36,580 nt of DNA from Chloroflexota bacterium (GTDB taxonomy: Bacteria > Chloroflexota > UBA4733): positions 1-36,580 of the forward strand of contig JAMCTA010000130.1 in NCBI GenBank assembly GCA_023381895.1, given 5' to 3'. Each line of letters starts with the position of its first letter. The stretch's first letter is position 1. The notes below the pieces were generated by a model. It was not told where the DNA came from, did not search any database, and worked only from the letters and a program-made list of their open reading frames with translations. A program made the translations under genes and the position numbers. Below, piece after piece: positions 1 to 7,497 of the stretch.

Positions 1-1
1 G

Positions 2-364
2 TAGGGTGAAGAGGCGCTTCGCCTGGTGCAGCTTGCCGGCGAGGCCGAGCTGCTGATCGACCAAGAGGTCATCGACGATCGGAAAGACCGCCTCGATACT
101 GCCCTGGATGTCGAAGTCATCATAGATATAGGCCTCACCCATAGCCAGGTCGTCCGGTGGCCAGAACATCGAGCGTAAGGCACCGGGGTGCTGCAATACA
201 AGAGTGAAACGGGCGGGCTGGCCTGCCGATGGCTCCCAGCGCGTACCGTCCCACAACTGCACGGCGAAATCGCGGCGCTGACGATCGCTGAACAGCGTCT
301 GCAGGAAAGCGAGGCTAGCCTGGGCCGCCCGGTCCTGGATGGTCGCCGCAGGAACTGCCATCAT
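2..364 (-). CDS. Cyclopropane-fatty-acyl-phospholipid synthase-like methyltransferase, N-terminal part (runs off the window)
   Basis: The frame is open from the ATG pair at 364/361 to the left edge, giving about 121 residues with no stop. The visible part has the N-terminal pattern of the CFA synthase family: a region around LRSMFWPPDDLAMGEAY followed by YIYDDFDIQGSIEAVF, then a helix leading towards the missing SAM-binding methyltransferase domain. The family transfers a methylene group from SAM to unsaturated phospholipid acyl chains at the membrane; the exact substrate cannot be judged because the catalytic half is outside the window. It lies 28 bases after the MFS stop on the same strand, so it is probably the third gene of the marR-MFS operon. 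A purine-rich GAAGGGA precedes the start. Other SAM methyltransferases with this N-domain remain possible. Confidence 0.75.
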   Translation of the reverse strand, partial: MMAVPAATIQDRAAQASLAFLQTLFSDRQRRDFAVQLWDGTRWEPSAGQPARFTLVLQHPGALRSMFWPPDDLAMGEAYIYDDFDIQGSIEAVFPIVDDLLVDQQLGLAGKLHQAKRLFTL

Positions 365-392
365 CCGGATTCCCTTCGCTTCGATGCCGCGC

Positions 393-1763
393 CTAATCGG
401 CGCTCTCCAATGCTGCTGCTGCTTCCAGCGTCGAGAGTAGACCATGGATGTGGTGCGGTGTCACCCCCAACTCTTGCGCCATTTGCTCCGGTGACCACCC
501 CTGCCGGTGGCGGCGATCCCGCAGGTAGTCGTCCGCCTGCTCGAAACCCAGGTTACGCAAACTGGTTCGTACCTCCTGCTGGCGCAACCCGCGCAAGATG
601 ATGCTGCGACGCGTGCTCAGCACGGCGATGCTCACCACTAGGAGCACCGCAGCCAGAACGAACGGCACACGCGGCGAGATCACCTGGGCTAAGAAGCCGG
701 AGAGTACCGGCGCGATGGCCGCACCGATCCAGCGCAAGAAGTTGTAACCGGCGGACGCCGACGCCCGCGGTACTGCCGACACTTCCATCGCCAGGCTGGT
801 GAACAGGGCGTTGTTCGTGCCCAGCAAGGCACCGGAGAGAATCACGAAAGTTACGGCCACATGGAGCGGTACGAGCGCCACTATGAGCATATCGGCAGCC
901 AGCAGGACGAGGACCGCCAGGGCGGCGTGAATAGGCCCCCAGCGCTCGCGGACCCGTGGGGCGACGAAGACGGAGAAAATCGCCACGAGGACACCCCAGC
1001 TACAGAAAATCAGCCCGAGGTCGTGCGCCGGCAGATGTAACATCAAGGGCGTGTAGGCCAAGAGAACGAAGAAGCCATAGGAGTAGAACAGACAGCCGCA
1101 GGCGAGCGACAGCAGGGCCGGGTCGCGGTAGGCCTCGAAAACGTCCTTCGCCGATCGCTTGGGTCCAGGCGTGCCGACATCCCGGACCAAGGTCGCCACC
1201 AGCAAGGCAGCGATTGCCATGAGCGTCGCCGTTCCAAAGAAGGGGTAGCGCCAGCTCATCCCACCGAGCGTCGCACCCACCAGCGGTCCGATAGCGATGC
1301 CGAGTCCGAGCGCAGCCTCATAGAGGGTGATTGCACTGGAGAGGCCACCGCTGGCAGCGCCAACGATGACCGTGAGCGCCGTCGCCGTAAACAACGCATT
1401 GCCGAGCCCCCAACCGGCGCGCATGCCGGCGAGCATGCCGATAGAGGTGCTACGGCCGGAGAGGGTGGCGAACACAACGACCAGCAATAGTCCCGCTATC
1501 AGCGTCCGCTTCGCACCAAAACGGGAACTCAGAAGACCAGTCACTAGCATGGCGAGCGCCATCACGGTGATATAGCTGGTGAAGAGCAATTCCACCTGCC
1601 AAGGGGAAGCGTTGAGGCCCTTGGCGATCGCCGGCAAGATGGGATCGACTAGGCCGATGCCCATGAACGCCACGAGTGCCGCAAAGGCGGTCGCCCACAT
1701 AGATAGTGGCTGTCGCAGCAGCGAGCCGCGCTCCGCCCCAGGTGCTGTCACCGCAGCCGTCAT
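393..1763 (-). CDS. MFS transporter (drug:H+ antiporter type) with a cytoplasmic C-terminal extension
   Basis: A 456-residue, strongly hydrophobic protein with about twelve predicted membrane helices. Helix 1 carries GIGLVDPILPAI, a DHA1-type motif, and the loop after helix 2 has the short SSRFGAKRTL signature typical of MFS loop 2-3. The family uses proton-motive force to export small, often toxic, molecules across the inner membrane; the substrate is unknown. The start overlaps the stop of the marR gene by four bases (ATGA), so the two are translationally coupled and probably repressor-controlled. Oddity: after the last helix (about residue 390) there is a roughly 65-residue hydrophilic tail ending in WSPEQMAQELGVTPHHI, which looks like a short helix-turn-helix and is longer than the usual MFS C-terminus. 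Confidence 0.88.
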   Translation of the reverse strand: MTAAVTAPGAERGSLLRQPLSMWATAFAALVAFMGIGLVDPILPAIAKGLNASPWQVELLFTSYITVMALAMLVTGLLSSRFGAKRTLIAGLLLVVVFATLSGRSTSIGMLAGMRAGWGLGNALFTATALTVIVGAASGGLSSAITLYEAALGLGIAIGPLVGATLGGMSWRYPFFGTATLMAIAALLVATLVRDVGTPGPKRSAKDVFEAYRDPALLSLACGCLFYSYGFFVLLAYTPLMLHLPAHDLGLIFCSWGVLVAIFSVFVAPRVRERWGPIHAALAVLVLLAADMLIVALVPLHVAVTFVILSGALLGTNNALFTSLAMEVSAVPRASASAGYNFLRWIGAAIAPVLSGFLAQVISPRVPFVLAAVLLVVSIAVLSTRRSIILRGLRQQEVRTSLRNLGFEQADDYLRDRRHRQGWSPEQMAQELGVTPHHIHGLLSTLEAAAALESAD

Positions 1764-2221
1764 CCACGTACCAACCGTTCTAGCGCCGGCAGCGCCCGCG
1801 CAATCGCCTCACACTCCTCGGTACTGAGCCGGCCAAGCCGCTCGTCGAGATGGCGAATCACCTCCCTGTGAGCAGCCTGATAGATCGCCTGACCTGCCGT
1901 ACTGATCACCACGTCGACGCTGCGACGGTCGCTCTGTGCGCGGCGGCGCCTCACCCAGCCGCGCGCCTCCAGACGGTTGATGCTCTGGGTCATGGTCGGC
2001 AGGCTCACCTGCAGTTCGTCCGCCAGGACGCTAACGTGCAACGGTCCGCGCCGGCAGAGCTCGCTCAGCAAGCGCAACTGCACGAGGCTAAGTGCGGTTG
2101 GCGCCGCATACTGGCAGGCCAGTTGTTGCACGAAGCGGGGGAAGTCACGCTGACAAGTGAGCAGCGCTTCTGTCAGTGCCTCCCGGCCCGGCGGCGGCTC
2201 GACCGCGTCTCGCGTGACCAT
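1760..2221 (-). CDS. MarR-family transcriptional regulator
   Basis: A 153-residue protein of usual MarR length. A winged helix-turn-helix spans about residues 45-110: LSLVQLRLLSELCRRGPL, then the recognition region LADELQVSLPTMTQSINRL, then the wing with the family-typical D-R-R stretch (SDRRSVDVVIS). The N- and C-terminal helices would form the dimer interface. MarR proteins are dimeric repressors released by small phenolic or other ligands, and usually control a neighbouring exporter. That fits here, as the stop codon overlaps the start of the MFS gene. An inverted repeat 20 bases upstream of the ATG is a candidate autoregulatory operator. An AAGGAC-type ribosome binding site lies about 8 bases before the ATG. 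Confidence 0.92.
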   Translation of the reverse strand: MVTRDAVEPPPGREALTEALLTCQRDFPRFVQQLACQYAAPTALSLVQLRLLSELCRRGPLHVSVLADELQVSLPTMTQSINRLEARGWVRRRRAQSDRRSVDVVISTAGQAIYQAAHREVIRHLDERLGRLSTEECEAIARALPALERLVRG

Positions 2222-2240
2222 CGCTCGCTTCGTCCTTCTT

Positions 2241-2261
2241 ACTTAGTGTGCCGAGCTAAGT
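2241..2261. promoter_or_regulatory. Candidate MarR operator upstream of marR-MFS
   Basis: Perfect 6-base arms ACTTAG and CTAAGT are separated by 9 bases, with a dyad centre at 2251. The site sits 20 bases before the marR ATG and just downstream of a weak minus-strand promoter candidate (TTTCCA, 16 bases, GATAAA). Palindromes of this size overlapping the promoter are the usual autoregulatory target of MarR dimers. Assignment to this particular regulator is inference from position. Confidence 0.5.
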
Positions 2262-2451
2262 TTATCAGAGCGGGCAGACATATGGAAACCCTAGCACGCT
2301 GCATCTGCTGCAGATCAGCGGCGAGGAGTCAGGAGGACGGCAGGGACGAGGACGGCATTGCGGGCCGTCAACTGCCCCGCTACCAGCTTCGCCGCTCACT
2401 ACTCCTTCCCCAGAAGGACTGGGAGTTATGGGTGATGATCAAACCAGACTC

Positions 2452-2498
2452 TTGTAAATATTCGCCAGGGCGTGCTATAAACTGGGGAATTACCCCAG
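2452..2498 (+). promoter_or_regulatory. Promoter of the sugar-binding lipoprotein gene with an operator-like palindrome
   Basis: The -35 candidate is TTGTAA (2452-2457), the spacer 18 bases, and the -10 candidate TATAAA (2476-2481). Directly after the -10 is a dyad, CTGGGG-AATTA-CCCCAG (2482-2498), which would cover the transcription start. It could be an operator or an RNA hairpin at the 5' end. The predicted leader to the GTG start is about 155 bases. The rest of 2262-2451 and 2499-2629 shows nothing recognisable. Confidence 0.5.
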
Positions 2499-2644
2499 GT
2501 CGTTCTCAGGCACCCGTGCTCTTCCGGGTAGGTAGCGCCTGCTCGTGTGCTGCGATGCTGCAAGCAGTCCTGGGATAGTTCCACAGCGAGACCAGGCAAG
2601 CCTACTGCGTGCGTTCATCAGAGAGCTGAAAAGGAGAGGGAAAA

Positions 2645-4141
2645 GTGGCGCACGATCTTGATCAGAAGCCCCGAAGCAGCAGGTCTTCCCGGCGGCAGTT
2701 CCTGGCCTTACTCGTGAGTGTCGCGGGTACGGCATCGCTCGCCGCCTGCGGGGGAGCTGTGAGTACAGTAGCGACCAGTTCGTCTGCTGCGGCCACGAGC
2801 ACAACCGCCGCGACAACGAAGAGCGTAGCGACGTCTACGACGGCGGCAAAGACGGCTACTACCTCGAGCAGTGTAGCGAAGGCGACAGGAGCGCCGGCTG
2901 CTAAGTCTAATGTGCTGCAGGTTTGGGAGCCAGGGTGGGGGCTGACCAGCCCCATCGACAAAGGCTACACTGCCTCGCTGAAAGCATTGGCGGCCAAGGA
3001 GCCCAAGGTAACGGCAGAGATCGTGATGGCCTCCCCCTATCCACAGAAGTTTTTTGCTGCCGCTGCGGCCGGCACGCCACCAGATCTCGTCTTCGCCGTG
3101 CCGGAGCAGGACCTTGCCTACAAGAAGATAGTCATGTGGCTCGACAGCTACCTGAACACGACCAAGCTGACAGCGACAGACTTCTTCACCCCTGGCTGGA
3201 CCCAGACTCGCTTTCAGGGACATCAGTATGCGCTGCCCCTTGAAGTAGACCCTAACTTTCCGCTCGTCTACAATCAGGACTTACTTCAGCAGGCCGGTAT
3301 CAGCAAGCCACCGACGACTATCGCCGAGCTGGACGACGCCAATCAGAAGCTGTTCCAGAAGAAGGGTACGGCGATTGGCCGGCTGGGCATCTTCCCGCCT
3401 TGGATGACTTATGGTCCACCCAACTCCCTGTACACCTACTTTCTCATGTTCGGTGGCGGCTGGTATGACCCGCAGAATCCGAACAAGCTGGCGCTGACCC
3501 AGCCCGGCAATGTCGCTGCCCTGACCTGGATGAAGAAGTATGCCGACCAGTTTGGCGGCTATGCCGAGATCCAGAAGTTTGCTGGCAGTTGGGGAAAGAA
3601 TGGGTACGTCGGTGCGATGTCACGCGGCTTTCTAGGGATGGGGCCAATGGTCTCGGCGAACTACACCTATGCCGTGAAGCTGGCCCAGGGTGGTGAGTTT
3701 GCCAATGCTCTTGTCTTGGCGTCGATGCCGGTAGCAGAAGGAGTCAAGGCTGATCCTGCCTGGGCAGGTGGATGGTCCATGGGTATTCCCTCCGGCGTCA
3801 AGCGACCGGACGATTCGTGGACGGTGCTGCAGTGGATGGCAGCCTCCCCGGAAGGGACAGATACCTGGGCGGAGATCAATGGCTTTTTGCCTGGCTACAA
3901 GCAGTCACCCTACTTCAGCAGACATGCTAAGGATCCTGCCGTGGCTGGCTACATCGAGGTATTGAAAGGAGCGCAGCATCCGCATACGGTCTACCGGCTT
4001 GGCTGGCCGGACGTGCCTCCAGACGCCTTTAGCAAGCTCTTACTTGACACGGTGCAAGGAAAGACTGATATCAGCACCGCGCTCAAAGACTTCGAGACCG
4101 TCGTCGTTGGCACTTTGAACCAGTATCCGGGCGCTCACTGA
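2645..4141 (+). CDS. Extracellular sugar-binding lipoprotein (ABC transporter family 1 solute-binding protein)
   Basis: A 498-residue protein starting at GTG 2645 with a good AAAGGAGAGG site just upstream. Residues 13-36 are a Tat-like signal with twin arginine (SSRRQFL) and a lipobox ending at Cys35 (SLAAC). A low-complexity Ser/Thr/Ala/Lys linker spans about 38-95 and probably tethers the protein away from the membrane. The rest has the two-lobe family 1 carbohydrate-binding fold pattern: AAAAAGTPPDLVFAVPEQD, then QYALPLEVDPNFPLVYNQD, then GGWSMGIPSGVKRPDDSW. It would capture an oligosaccharide or sugar outside the membrane and pass it to permeases. No permease or ATPase gene follows, so it must work with transporter parts encoded elsewhere or be an orphan. 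It is convergent with the minus-strand cluster that ends at 4309. Confidence 0.9.
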   Translation: MAHDLDQKPRSSRSSRRQFLALLVSVAGTASLAACGGAVSTVATSSSAAATSTTAATTKSVATSTTAAKTATTSSSVAKATGAPAAKSNVLQVWEPGWGLTSPIDKGYTASLKALAAKEPKVTAEIVMASPYPQKFFAAAAAGTPPDLVFAVPEQDLAYKKIVMWLDSYLNTTKLTATDFFTPGWTQTRFQGHQYALPLEVDPNFPLVYNQDLLQQAGISKPPTTIAELDDANQKLFQKKGTAIGRLGIFPPWMTYGPPNSLYTYFLMFGGGWYDPQNPNKLALTQPGNVAALTWMKKYADQFGGYAEIQKFAGSWGKNGYVGAMSRGFLGMGPMVSANYTYAVKLAQGGEFANALVLASMPVAEGVKADPAWAGGWSMGIPSGVKRPDDSWTVLQWMAASPEGTDTWAEINGFLPGYKQSPYFSRHAKDPAVAGYIEVLKGAQHPHTVYRLGWPDVPPDAFSKLLLDTVQGKTDISTALKDFETVVVGTLNQYPGAH

Positions 4142-4188
4142 CGGCTCTATGTGTCGCTGGGGTGTGTCTGACAGCAGCACCTGAAAGC

Positions 4189-4206
4189 CCCTAACCTGGA
4201 TTAGGG
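4189..4206. terminator. Weak hairpin between convergent genes
   Basis: CCCTAA and TTAGGG form a six-base stem with a six-base loop, 48 bases after the stop of the plus-strand lipoprotein gene. No T-run follows on either strand, so a role as intrinsic terminator is only tentative. Confidence 0.25.
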
Positions 4207-4308
4207 CGCCGGCACCGTAATCCTATCGTCCTCTCTACAATCTACCTGTAAGCCCGGAGGCGAGGAGTGGCTCCGGCACGATTTTGTCATCGCTGATGAT
4301 GCTAGTGG

Positions 4309-4518
4309 CTATGGACGGCGACCCGTCGGCCAGCTCGTGTAGCCCGGGTGACCCTTGCAATTGCACTGGATCCAGTCCGGCTGGATCTGCTGCCAGGCGC
4401 GCCGTAACAGGTCAGGCGTGACGTCACGCCCCAACTCCGTGTCCTTGGCGTTGGCGTGGAGGTCGTAGTGAAGACCGAAGAAGACGCGCTCGTGCCAGTT
4501 CTGCTCACGGCTACTCAT
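4309..4518 (-). pseudogene. 5' stump of an alpha-L-fucosidase-like glycoside hydrolase gene
   Basis: About 69 residues from an ATG at 4518, chosen over the upstream GTG because GGAGAAG lies 6-9 bases before it. The peptide contains HERVFFGLHYDLHANAKDTE and later WIQCNCKGHPGYTSWPT. This is the N-terminal signature of large (over 400-residue) proteins annotated as alpha-L-fucosidase or GH29-like in soil bacteria. Homology stops abruptly after SWPT: the frame runs into GRRP and a stop, and the other two frames contain nothing resembling the continuation. It is therefore a truncated remnant, not a frameshift. It is the last element of the minus-strand sugar cluster, 90 bases after the enolase-superfamily gene. 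The family assignment rests on remembered motif similarity. Confidence 0.6.
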
Positions 4519-4607
4519 CGCTATCTTCTCCACACTAGAGGCGACCTGGGGGTGCCCATCCTACGTCTACCGTCGCCTGACGATCGTAGCAAGCGTGACA
4601 GCGCTCA

Positions 4608-5879
4608 TCAGCGGCCGTGGCTGCGCACCGGTGCCAACTGGACGCGACTGTAGAGGTCTCGCCATTCAGGAGTGCCGTCGTCAGGGAGTGAGTCTAACCG
4701 TGTCCCTTGCTCATACGGCGGCAGATTCCCCATCGCGGAATCTCCCCAGTAGCCGCGCGGCACGCCTACAGCATCGAGCATCTCTCCCGCGAAGTACGTC
4801 ACGTCGTCATTCCAACGCCGGAGCGCGTAGATCGCCGGCGGAGCGGGGCGCGCACTCGAGGTGGTCGCGAGCGTGGTCAGCACCTCCTCGTCCACATGGA
4901 CGCCAAGTCCCGGTGCTTCCGGAACCCGCACGTACCCGCCCTGCACGGTCAGTGGCTCCTTCAGGAGCTGATGCCGGTACACGTTCAGGCACGTGACGGC
5001 TGGCCACTGGGCGTGGCTGCACACCGCCCCTAGATGCAGGGCAAAGGCCGTGGTAATCCCGGTGCCGACCAGTTGCAACCAGAACGGCAGATTTGCCTCC
5101 TGCGCTATTGCCGCCTGCCGTCGTACGGCAGAGGCGCCGCCGCCGACCACAAAGCCATCGCACACCTGCTCGCGCAGTGCTGTCATAATCGGCGGTACAC
5201 CGTAATGCATGGCAATGGCACAGCGCGTCTGGGCACGGATACGCTGGTTGCCCTGAACATCCCCTTGTGGGATCGGTGACTCATAGATCTTCACGTTAGC
5301 GAACGTGTCTAGGTCCTTGAGCACCGAGACGGCACTCGCAGCCGTTACCAAATGCCCGTTGAAATCCAGGTCGAGCGAGAAACTGGGCGGCACGACCGCC
5401 GACGTTCGTCTGGTCTGTTCCACGACGTCGAACCAAGGCCGTGCCTTCTGCTTGTGGGCGGTATATCCTGCGGCGACCGCCTGCTGCGCCTCCATCGCCA
5501 TGTCCTCTGGCGGCATATCGATCGACCACCAGGAGAGCGGGCACCAATCACGCACTTTGTCGCCCAGCAGACGGTAAGCGGGCACGCCTGCCGCTTGTCC
5601 AACCAGATCGAACAGGGCCATTTGCAGGCCAGCGCCGAGGCGGTCATCCCACATGCACTCGGCAGGCGCTTTGCCCTGCACGCGCGCCACCGCCGCATCA
5701 GTTACCCGGCCCCAGGTGTAGTTGGGCAGCGTCTCGCCATAGCCGGTGAGACCGGTATCCGTGCTGACCTTGCACACTTCGCTCACGTGCCAGCCCGAGA
5801 GCTGCCGAGCCATGTTGCGTTCGGGGATCTCATAAAAGGGAACTTCGACCAGTAGCCGTTCCACGGAGGTAATCTGCAT
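4608..5879 (-). CDS. Enolase-superfamily (mandelate racemase/muconate lactonizing type) enzyme
   Basis: 423 residues from the ATG at 5879, chosen because a strong GAGGAGG lies 7 bases upstream; an earlier in-frame start at 5909 lacks this. An N-terminal capping domain (1-125) is followed by the barrel. The catalytic K-x-K motif is at about 143-145 (AHKQKARPWFD). The metal ligands appear as Asp170/172 (SLDLDFNG), Glu200 (KIYESP) and an acidic residue near 241 (CDGFVVGGGAS). Members abstract the alpha-proton of a carboxylate, giving sugar-acid dehydration, epimerisation or racemisation. The K-x-K points to the MLE/MR branch, but the substrate cannot be told. It follows a dapA-family relic and a ManD-like dehydratase, so a sugar acid is likely. 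The gene ends in a Pro/Arg-rich stretch. Confidence 0.85.
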   Translation of the reverse strand: MQITSVERLLVEVPFYEIPERNMARQLSGWHVSEVCKVSTDTGLTGYGETLPNYTWGRVTDAAVARVQGKAPAECMWDDRLGAGLQMALFDLVGQAAGVPAYRLLGDKVRDWCPLSWWSIDMPPEDMAMEAQQAVAAGYTAHKQKARPWFDVVEQTRRTSAVVPPSFSLDLDFNGHLVTAASAVSVLKDLDTFANVKIYESPIPQGDVQGNQRIRAQTRCAIAMHYGVPPIMTALREQVCDGFVVGGGASAVRRQAAIAQEANLPFWLQLVGTGITTAFALHLGAVCSHAQWPAVTCLNVYRHQLLKEPLTVQGGYVRVPEAPGLGVHVDEEVLTTLATTSSARPAPPAIYALRRWNDDVTYFAGEMLDAVGVPRGYWGDSAMGNLPPYEQGTRLDSLPDDGTPEWRDLYSRVQLAPVRSHGR

Positions 5880-5916
5880 CACCCGCCTCCTCAGTCTTAC
5901 CGTCTGCACATTATTC

Positions 5917-6222
5917 TCATCCTACACTACATTCCACCGCCTGCCGCGCGCACCGCCCAGCCTCCCGGGTACTGTCCCGAATGATGCCACCACCACCGGC
6001 GCCCGACCTGTCGCCTCCTCAACCGCTGCGCTGCTCGCCCGCACCAACTCCTCGCAGTCGAGGGTGTGCCCTTCCCCGTGCTGCCGGTGACGGTGATCCC
6101 GTGGACGCCCGTACCGCTTCGACCTCGCGGCGTAGCGCTGCCACGTCAAACGACTCAGTATCGGTGAACGGGGTCGCCAGCGGCGGGATAATGCCATGCA
6201 GCGCGAGGGTGGACGAAGTCAC
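5917..6222 (-). pseudogene. Broken dihydrodipicolinate synthase/KDG-aldolase family (DapA) gene fragment
   Basis: It starts at GTG 6222 behind an AAGGAGGAG site. Frame one gives LHGIIPPLATPFTDTESFDV and RREVEAV. A second frame gives GVHGITVTGSTG, a third gives EGHTLDCEELVRASSAAVEE and GRAPVVV, and a fourth segment gives GIIRDSTREA before a TGA at 5917-5919. Joined, these make the first roughly 110 residues of a DapA-type aldolase (usual length about 300). The joins need one missing base each near 6108-6110 (a C run on the plus strand), 6074-6077 (a C run) and 5987-5988. The remaining two thirds of the gene, including the Schiff-base lysine, are absent before the next gene. Intact, it would cleave a 2-keto-3-deoxy sugar acid, the product expected from the adjacent dehydratases. 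Confidence 0.8.
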
Positions 6223-6279
6223 GGTTCTCCTCCTTGGTCGGAAACAACGCCACAATGGCCGACGAGCCGCTGTGGCGTG

Positions 6280-7497
6280 TCACGGGCGGACGATGGTGCC
6301 GTCGGCTTTACGATCCTCTGCCATGAAGAACGGTCCGTGCCGACCACCTGCTGTCAACAGCTGCGCAGCCCTTGCTTCGTCGATATCAATACTCAGTCCT
6401 GGCTGGTCATTCGCGTAAAGGTAGCCACCCTCCAGCACCGCATGGCCGGGAAAGGTCTCCAGCTCCGCCGACTGGAAGTGATTCTCTTCCTGGATGCCGA
6501 AGTTCCAACTGGCGAGGTCAAGGTGCATAGCGACAGCCTGGTTCACCGGGTCGTTGTCGCCACCCTCCTGCCACGCCGTCTGCACCCCATACCACTCGCA
6601 GAGGTGGGCGATCTTCTGTGCCGGGGTGATACCGCCTACCTTCGAGACGCGAACCCGTATGAAGTCAATCAGCCGCTTGTCAATGAGAGGCAGCCATTCG
6701 TGCGGGTTGACGAAGAGCTCGCCGATGGCCTGCGGCGTGGCACACTGCTGGCGGACCAGACGGTAGTAGGCAATCTGCTCCGGCGGCAGGAGATCCTCCA
6801 GGAAGAACAACCGATACGGCTCCAGCAACTTCGCCAGTTGCACCGCCATATTCGGACGCAGGTGCTCATGGACATCGTGCGTCAGCTTGGGACTGAAGCC
6901 CAGCGTGCTGCGCAAGTGCTCGAACATTGCCGGGAGGGTCTCCAGGTACCGCTCGTCGTCAAATGCCCGGTTGTGGGGCCAGCGGTTCTTCGGTCCGCCG
7001 GCTTCCTCCGTCGGGATGAAGCCGCCGCCGCCGTAGGGGCCAAGCTGGCAGCGAATGACAGTGTAGCCTTCCTCCATATAGCGTCGGACATCTTCTTCCA
7101 GCGCTCCCAGGGTGGCGCCGCCAGCGTGGGCGTAGCAGGGTACGGCCGCCCGGCAGGCGCCGCCGAGTAACTGGTAGACCGGCAACTTGGCTTCCTTGCC
7201 TTTGATATCCCAGAGGGCGCAGTCCACGCCACCCAACGCCGTGTTAAGGATCGAGCCGTTGCGCCAGTAGCCACTGGTGTACGTAGACTGCCAGATGTCT
7301 TCGATTTGTGCCGCATCACGCCCGATCAGGCGCGGCGCGATGCTCTGTTCAATCGCCGTGATCACCGTGGCGGCGTGGTAGTGGTCGCTGGCTGAACCGA
7401 CACCGTAGAGGCCCGGTTGGTCGGTCTCGATCTTTACGATGACCCATGTACCGTCTCGCCGGGTACGGATGCAGCGGATGGCGGTGATCTTCGCCAT
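6280..7497 (-). CDS. Sugar-acid dehydratase of the D-mannonate dehydratase/RspA-like group (enolase superfamily)
   Basis: 405 residues. The ATG directly follows the stop of the upstream gene (TAGATG), with AAGGAGGAC inside that gene's end. The ManD-group landmarks are at nearly the same positions as in characterised enzymes: Arg149 (VIRCQLGPYGGG), Asp208 and His210 (THDVHEHL), Glu234 (FFLEDL) and Glu260 (IGELFVNP), i.e. metal ligands and the catalytic His. YWRNGSILNTALGGVDCALWDIKGK at 77-101 is the usual capping-domain/barrel junction. Difference: where ManD proteins have a His-Gly pair before xDxSPV, this protein has TAWQEGGDNDPV, so activity may be altered or the substrate may differ from D-mannonate or D-gluconate. 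The product would be a 2-keto-3-deoxy sugar acid. It lies in the operon between the GH99-like gene and the broken aldolase. Confidence 0.85.
   Translation of the reverse strand: MAKITAIRCIRTRRDGTWVIVKIETDQPGLYGVGSASDHYHAATVITAIEQSIAPRLIGRDAAQIEDIWQSTYTSGYWRNGSILNTALGGVDCALWDIKGKEAKLPVYQLLGGACRAAVPCYAHAGGATLGALEEDVRRYMEEGYTVIRCQLGPYGGGGFIPTEEAGGPKNRWPHNRAFDDERYLETLPAMFEHLRSTLGFSPKLTHDVHEHLRPNMAVQLAKLLEPYRLFFLEDLLPPEQIAYYRLVRQQCATPQAIGELFVNPHEWLPLIDKRLIDFIRVRVSKVGGITPAQKIAHLCEWYGVQTAWQEGGDNDPVNQAVAMHLDLASWNFGIQEENHFQSAELETFPGHAVLEGGYLYANDQPGLSIDIDEARAAQLLTAGGRHGPFFMAEDRKADGTIVRP

Noticed and set aside
1850..2578. A 242-residue plus-strand open frame
   Set aside because: It lies antisense to marR over most of its length, shows no family pattern, and has the Arg/Cys/His-rich look of a shadow frame.
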